A stretch of DNA of 9,109 bases. Source: Pseudomonadota bacterium. Lineage in GTDB: Bacteria > Desulfobacterota > Desulfobulbia > Desulfobulbales > DAOVYS01. Every line of letters starts with the position of its first letter. Position 1 is the stretch's first letter. Under the pieces are notes generated by a model. It was not told the origin of the DNA. It worked only from the letters and a program-made list of their open reading frames with translations, and ran no database searches. Both the position numbers and the translations under genes were made by a program. Below, piece after piece: positions 6,938-9,109 of this stretch. Where the stretch lies: assembly GCA_030635485.1 (NCBI GenBank), contig DAOVYS010000094.1, positions 1-9,109 on the forward strand. The letters run 5' to 3'.

Positions 6938-9109
6938 ATGAAGGCCGAGACACTTACATGCACACTGGATCTTACCGTTGATTCTCAAAAGGCTATTATT
7001 TTCAGACTTTTTGAGTTTGACACTGATAAATTCGATAAATACGTCCGTGAAGAGGCTCCTGCGCTATTTCTTGTCAGACTGGACGAATTCAATAATCTGG
7101 CACAAAACCTGCCTGGCCGGTTAAAGCTCTACAAAAAACAGGCAGGGGGCAAACAGCTCTGGAAATATTTCCAAGAGACGGGCCATATTGCGATTCCCGC
7201 GAAATATGCAAGGCTTGGGGACCTGAAAAACGCTTTACATGACGTGCTTTCATCCGATATTCGGGGTGGGATCTGCCTGACAGGGGTTAAAGACAAGCTT
7301 TTTGACAAACTGAAGCCAATGGATTCAGAATTCCCGCCTCTGACATCCTCCCCCCAAATGAGTGTGACGCCTGCAGCCCCCCCTCCCCTTCCGGACAAGA
7401 CCGCGACTGAGGGACAGACGCGCTCCACCTCTACGGGATCAAAATATTCAGATGGGATACAATTAAACGGGCCCGAGGATCTACCCCGTTTTTTCAAAGG
7501 TGAATCAAAAGAGGCACATAAGGTTCGAGAGCTTATTGTAAGGGCTGCCACCGTGCCGGGCTTTAAAGGTATTCCCGTATTAATTCTAGGCCCCACGGGC
7601 AGCGGCAAGGAACCGATCGCCCAGGCCATTCACAAACTTGCCGATCCAAAGGCAAATCGCCCATGGGTGGAATTGAACTGCAGCGCTATTCCGGAAAAAT
7701 TACTGGAAGCGGAACTTTTCGGCACAAAAAAAGGCATTGCCACGGGAGTGGACAGCCGTATCGGCTTATGGGAATTCGCCAGTCTGGGAAAAGGCAGCTT
7801 ATTCCTAGATGAAATCGGTGAACTGAGCCTTGAACATCAGGCCAAGCTTCTTCGGGCACTGCAGGAAAAAAGGATCAGAAGAATCGGCGAGACCACTGAT
7901 AGATCGGTCGCGGATGCCCGGGTCATCGCCGCCACCAACCGCGACCTGATAGCAATGATCGACCAGGGTCTTTTCCGGCAGGATCTTTACACCCGACTTG
8001 CGCGTCTCGTGATCCGCACGCCGCCCATTGGAGAACATCCAAATGATATCGAGCTCATGGCAAAGGACATATGGCAGTCTGTCACGGAAAGCCGTAGAAC
8101 ACCGCTATCAGCCGAAATCATAAATATTTTGAAACGTTATTCATGGCCCGGAGGTGTGCGGGAACTCCAGGATGTTTTACTTAACCTGGACTTTCACTGT
8201 TACAACATACAGGAATTAGAGGTGCGCCACCTTCAAAAGGTGATGAAATATATAAGACCCGCACCCACGGCCGAGCAGGGCCTCGGAACACAGCCTGAAG
8301 TTCTCATAAAACCCGAAACCCGCGTGCACAAGGATAGAGTAAGCAAAATAGCGGATACCGGTTCACTCCATGACCAGGTTGAGCAGTATAAACATGATCG
8401 TCCGACCTATGTTCTCTTCAGTGAAGTCATGCAACAGATTCTGGAAAAGGCTGCCCGGGAAAAGGCCTTCTTTACCTTTGTCCAGTCACGCGCCAAATCC
8501 ATTGCCGGGTTTGCCGAAAAATTGTGCCGCAACCATTCCCGAGAAAGTGTCAGCGATCTCTGCGGCACCCGTGTCATTGTTCAGACTTCAGATCAAATCA
8601 AGTCCATATGCGGCTTTCTTGAAAACTATTTCGAGGTAGACCGCGCCAATTCAGTCGGGCCTGATCGTTTTGAACAGGGAATGGAACTGGGATTCCGTCC
8701 TGTCTCCTATGTAGTAAGGCTGGACCCTTCCCGATTAAAAAAACTGGAAAGAATAACAGGCGACACAATTCCAGCAGAGGTCTTGAATCTGTGGGCGGAG
8801 GTACAGGTACGCACCGTGCTGGAACACGCGTGGTCGGAAATAAGTCGTGAAGCGGGACGCGATACTCCTCTTCCTATGCCGGGGAAATTGAACCAGGAAC
8901 TGATGTGGCTTGGTGAAGTCTTAAAGACCGTTGACAAATCCTTTTCCAGAATCCAGAAAGACCTGCAGGCATTTAACACCAGCAGCCCCGCATATATGGG
9001 TGCGGAACAGTTACGCCGGGAAATCAAAATCCTGGAAAAAGTAATGAAATGTGATCCAGGCAATATACGCTTGACGGCACGAATCGGCAAACTGGCCATG
9101 GCGCTCGAA
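6938..9109 (+). CDS. NtrC-like AAA+ ATPase fused to a RelA/SpoT-type nucleotidyltransferase domain, C-terminus beyond the right edge
   Basis: AGGAAAG at 6924-6930 sets the start, and 724 codons stay open to the edge. Residues 1-~135 are an unrecognised N-terminal domain, followed by a Pro/Ser/Thr-rich linker (~136-175). The AAA+ core (~180-430) resembles sigma54 activators: Walker A GPTGSGKE with Lys224, NCSAIPEKLLEAELFG, Walker B SLFLDEIGEL with Asp291-Glu292, sensor I Asn334, FRQDLYTRL with Arg347, and sensor II WPGGVREL with Arg408. The sigma54-contacting GAFTGA loop reads GIATGV (266-271), and no Fis-type helix-turn-helix follows. Instead residues ~500-645 match a RelA/SpoT synthetase fold: SRAKS (Arg518), DLCGTRVIV (Asp540), GFRPVSYVV (585-593) and EVQVRT with Glu621, then HAWSEI. 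The end (LEKVMKCDPGN) may begin TPR-like helices. It probably couples ATP-driven assembly to nucleotide pyrophosphate transfer in the cytoplasm. The domain calls are firm; the activity is inferred. Confidence 0.9.
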   Translation, partial: MKAETLTCTLDLTVDSQKAIIFRLFEFDTDKFDKYVREEAPALFLVRLDEFNNLAQNLPGRLKLYKKQAGGKQLWKYFQETGHIAIPAKYARLGDLKNALHDVLSSDIRGGICLTGVKDKLFDKLKPMDSEFPPLTSSPQMSVTPAAPPPLPDKTATEGQTRSTSTGSKYSDGIQLNGPEDLPRFFKGESKEAHKVRELIVRAATVPGFKGIPVLILGPTGSGKEPIAQAIHKLADPKANRPWVELNCSAIPEKLLEAELFGTKKGIATGVDSRIGLWEFASLGKGSLFLDEIGELSLEHQAKLLRALQEKRIRRIGETTDRSVADARVIAATNRDLIAMIDQGLFRQDLYTRLARLVIRTPPIGEHPNDIELMAKDIWQSVTESRRTPLSAEIINILKRYSWPGGVRELQDVLLNLDFHCYNIQELEVRHLQKVMKYIRPAPTAEQGLGTQPEVLIKPETRVHKDRVSKIADTGSLHDQVEQYKHDRPTYVLFSEVMQQILEKAAREKAFFTFVQSRAKSIAGFAEKLCRNHSRESVSDLCGTRVIVQTSDQIKSICGFLENYFEVDRANSVGPDRFEQGMELGFRPVSYVVRLDPSRLKKLERITGDTIPAEVLNLWAEVQVRTVLEHAWSEISREAGRDTPLPMPGKLNQELMWLGEVLKTVDKSFSRIQKDLQAFNTSSPAYMGAEQLRREIKILEKVMKCDPGNIRLTARIGKLAMALE

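Noticed and set aside
7098..7112. Sigma54-like -24/-12 site (TGGCAC, then CTGC with the correct GG-to-GC spacing)
   Set aside because: It lies inside coding sequence for the AAA+ protein with no downstream gene start nearby, so it is most likely a chance match.
7129..7629. Minus-strand open frame of 166 codons
   Set aside because: It is antisense to the N-terminal and AAA+ region of a well-supported gene, and its translation is Ser/Pro/Arg-rich without motifs.
8707..9099. Minus-strand open frame of 130 codons
   Set aside because: It is a shadow of the RelA/SpoT domain, with no family motif or ribosome site.

Overview
The window looks like chromosomal DNA of a Gram-negative bacterium. It encodes an outer-membrane autotransporter barrel, a lipoprotein with an outer-membrane-type sorting residue, and two other exported proteins. 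The mix of a WD40-caspase protein, a TIR protein and an NtrC-like AAA+ protein would suit a large-genome, behaviourally complex lineage such as the Desulfobacterota/deltaproteobacteria. That placement is inference from gene content only. I see no tRNA, rRNA, CRISPR array, insertion sequence or attachment site.

Layout. Bases 1-1160 (minus strand) hold the start and most of the catalytic domain of a secreted subtilisin-like protease. Its frame is open through the left edge and stops just short of the expected catalytic-serine motif. A 325-base AT-rich divergent spacer follows. All remaining genes lie on the plus strand: an autotransporter-type beta-barrel with no large passenger (1486-2499); an alpha/beta-hydrolase lipoprotein (2506-3387); an exported WD40-caspase protein whose start overlaps the hydrolase stop by four bases (3384-5840); a TIR-domain protein with one membrane segment and a Lys/Pro/Val repeat tail (5950-6918); and, 19 bases later, a large protein fusing an NtrC-like AAA+ ATPase to a RelA/SpoT-type nucleotidyltransferase domain (from 6938, running off the right edge).

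How the genes may work together. The hydrolase lipoprotein and the caspase are translationally coupled and both exported, so they probably act together in the periplasm or at the outer membrane. The TIR protein should have its TIR domain in the cytoplasm and may present its repeat tail to the periplasm. The last gene is close behind the TIR gene and joins an ATPase switch to an alarmone-type nucleotide synthetase fold. TIR, caspase, STAND/AAA+ and RelA/SpoT-like modules are recurrent parts of bacterial conflict and programmed-death systems. The cassette 2506-9109 is therefore a plausible undescribed envelope-spanning signalling or defence system. Its function is inferred, not shown.

A strong intrinsic-terminator hairpin lies inside the first codons of the hydrolase lipoprotein. 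It could end the barrel transcript and also act as an attenuator for the hydrolase-caspase pair.
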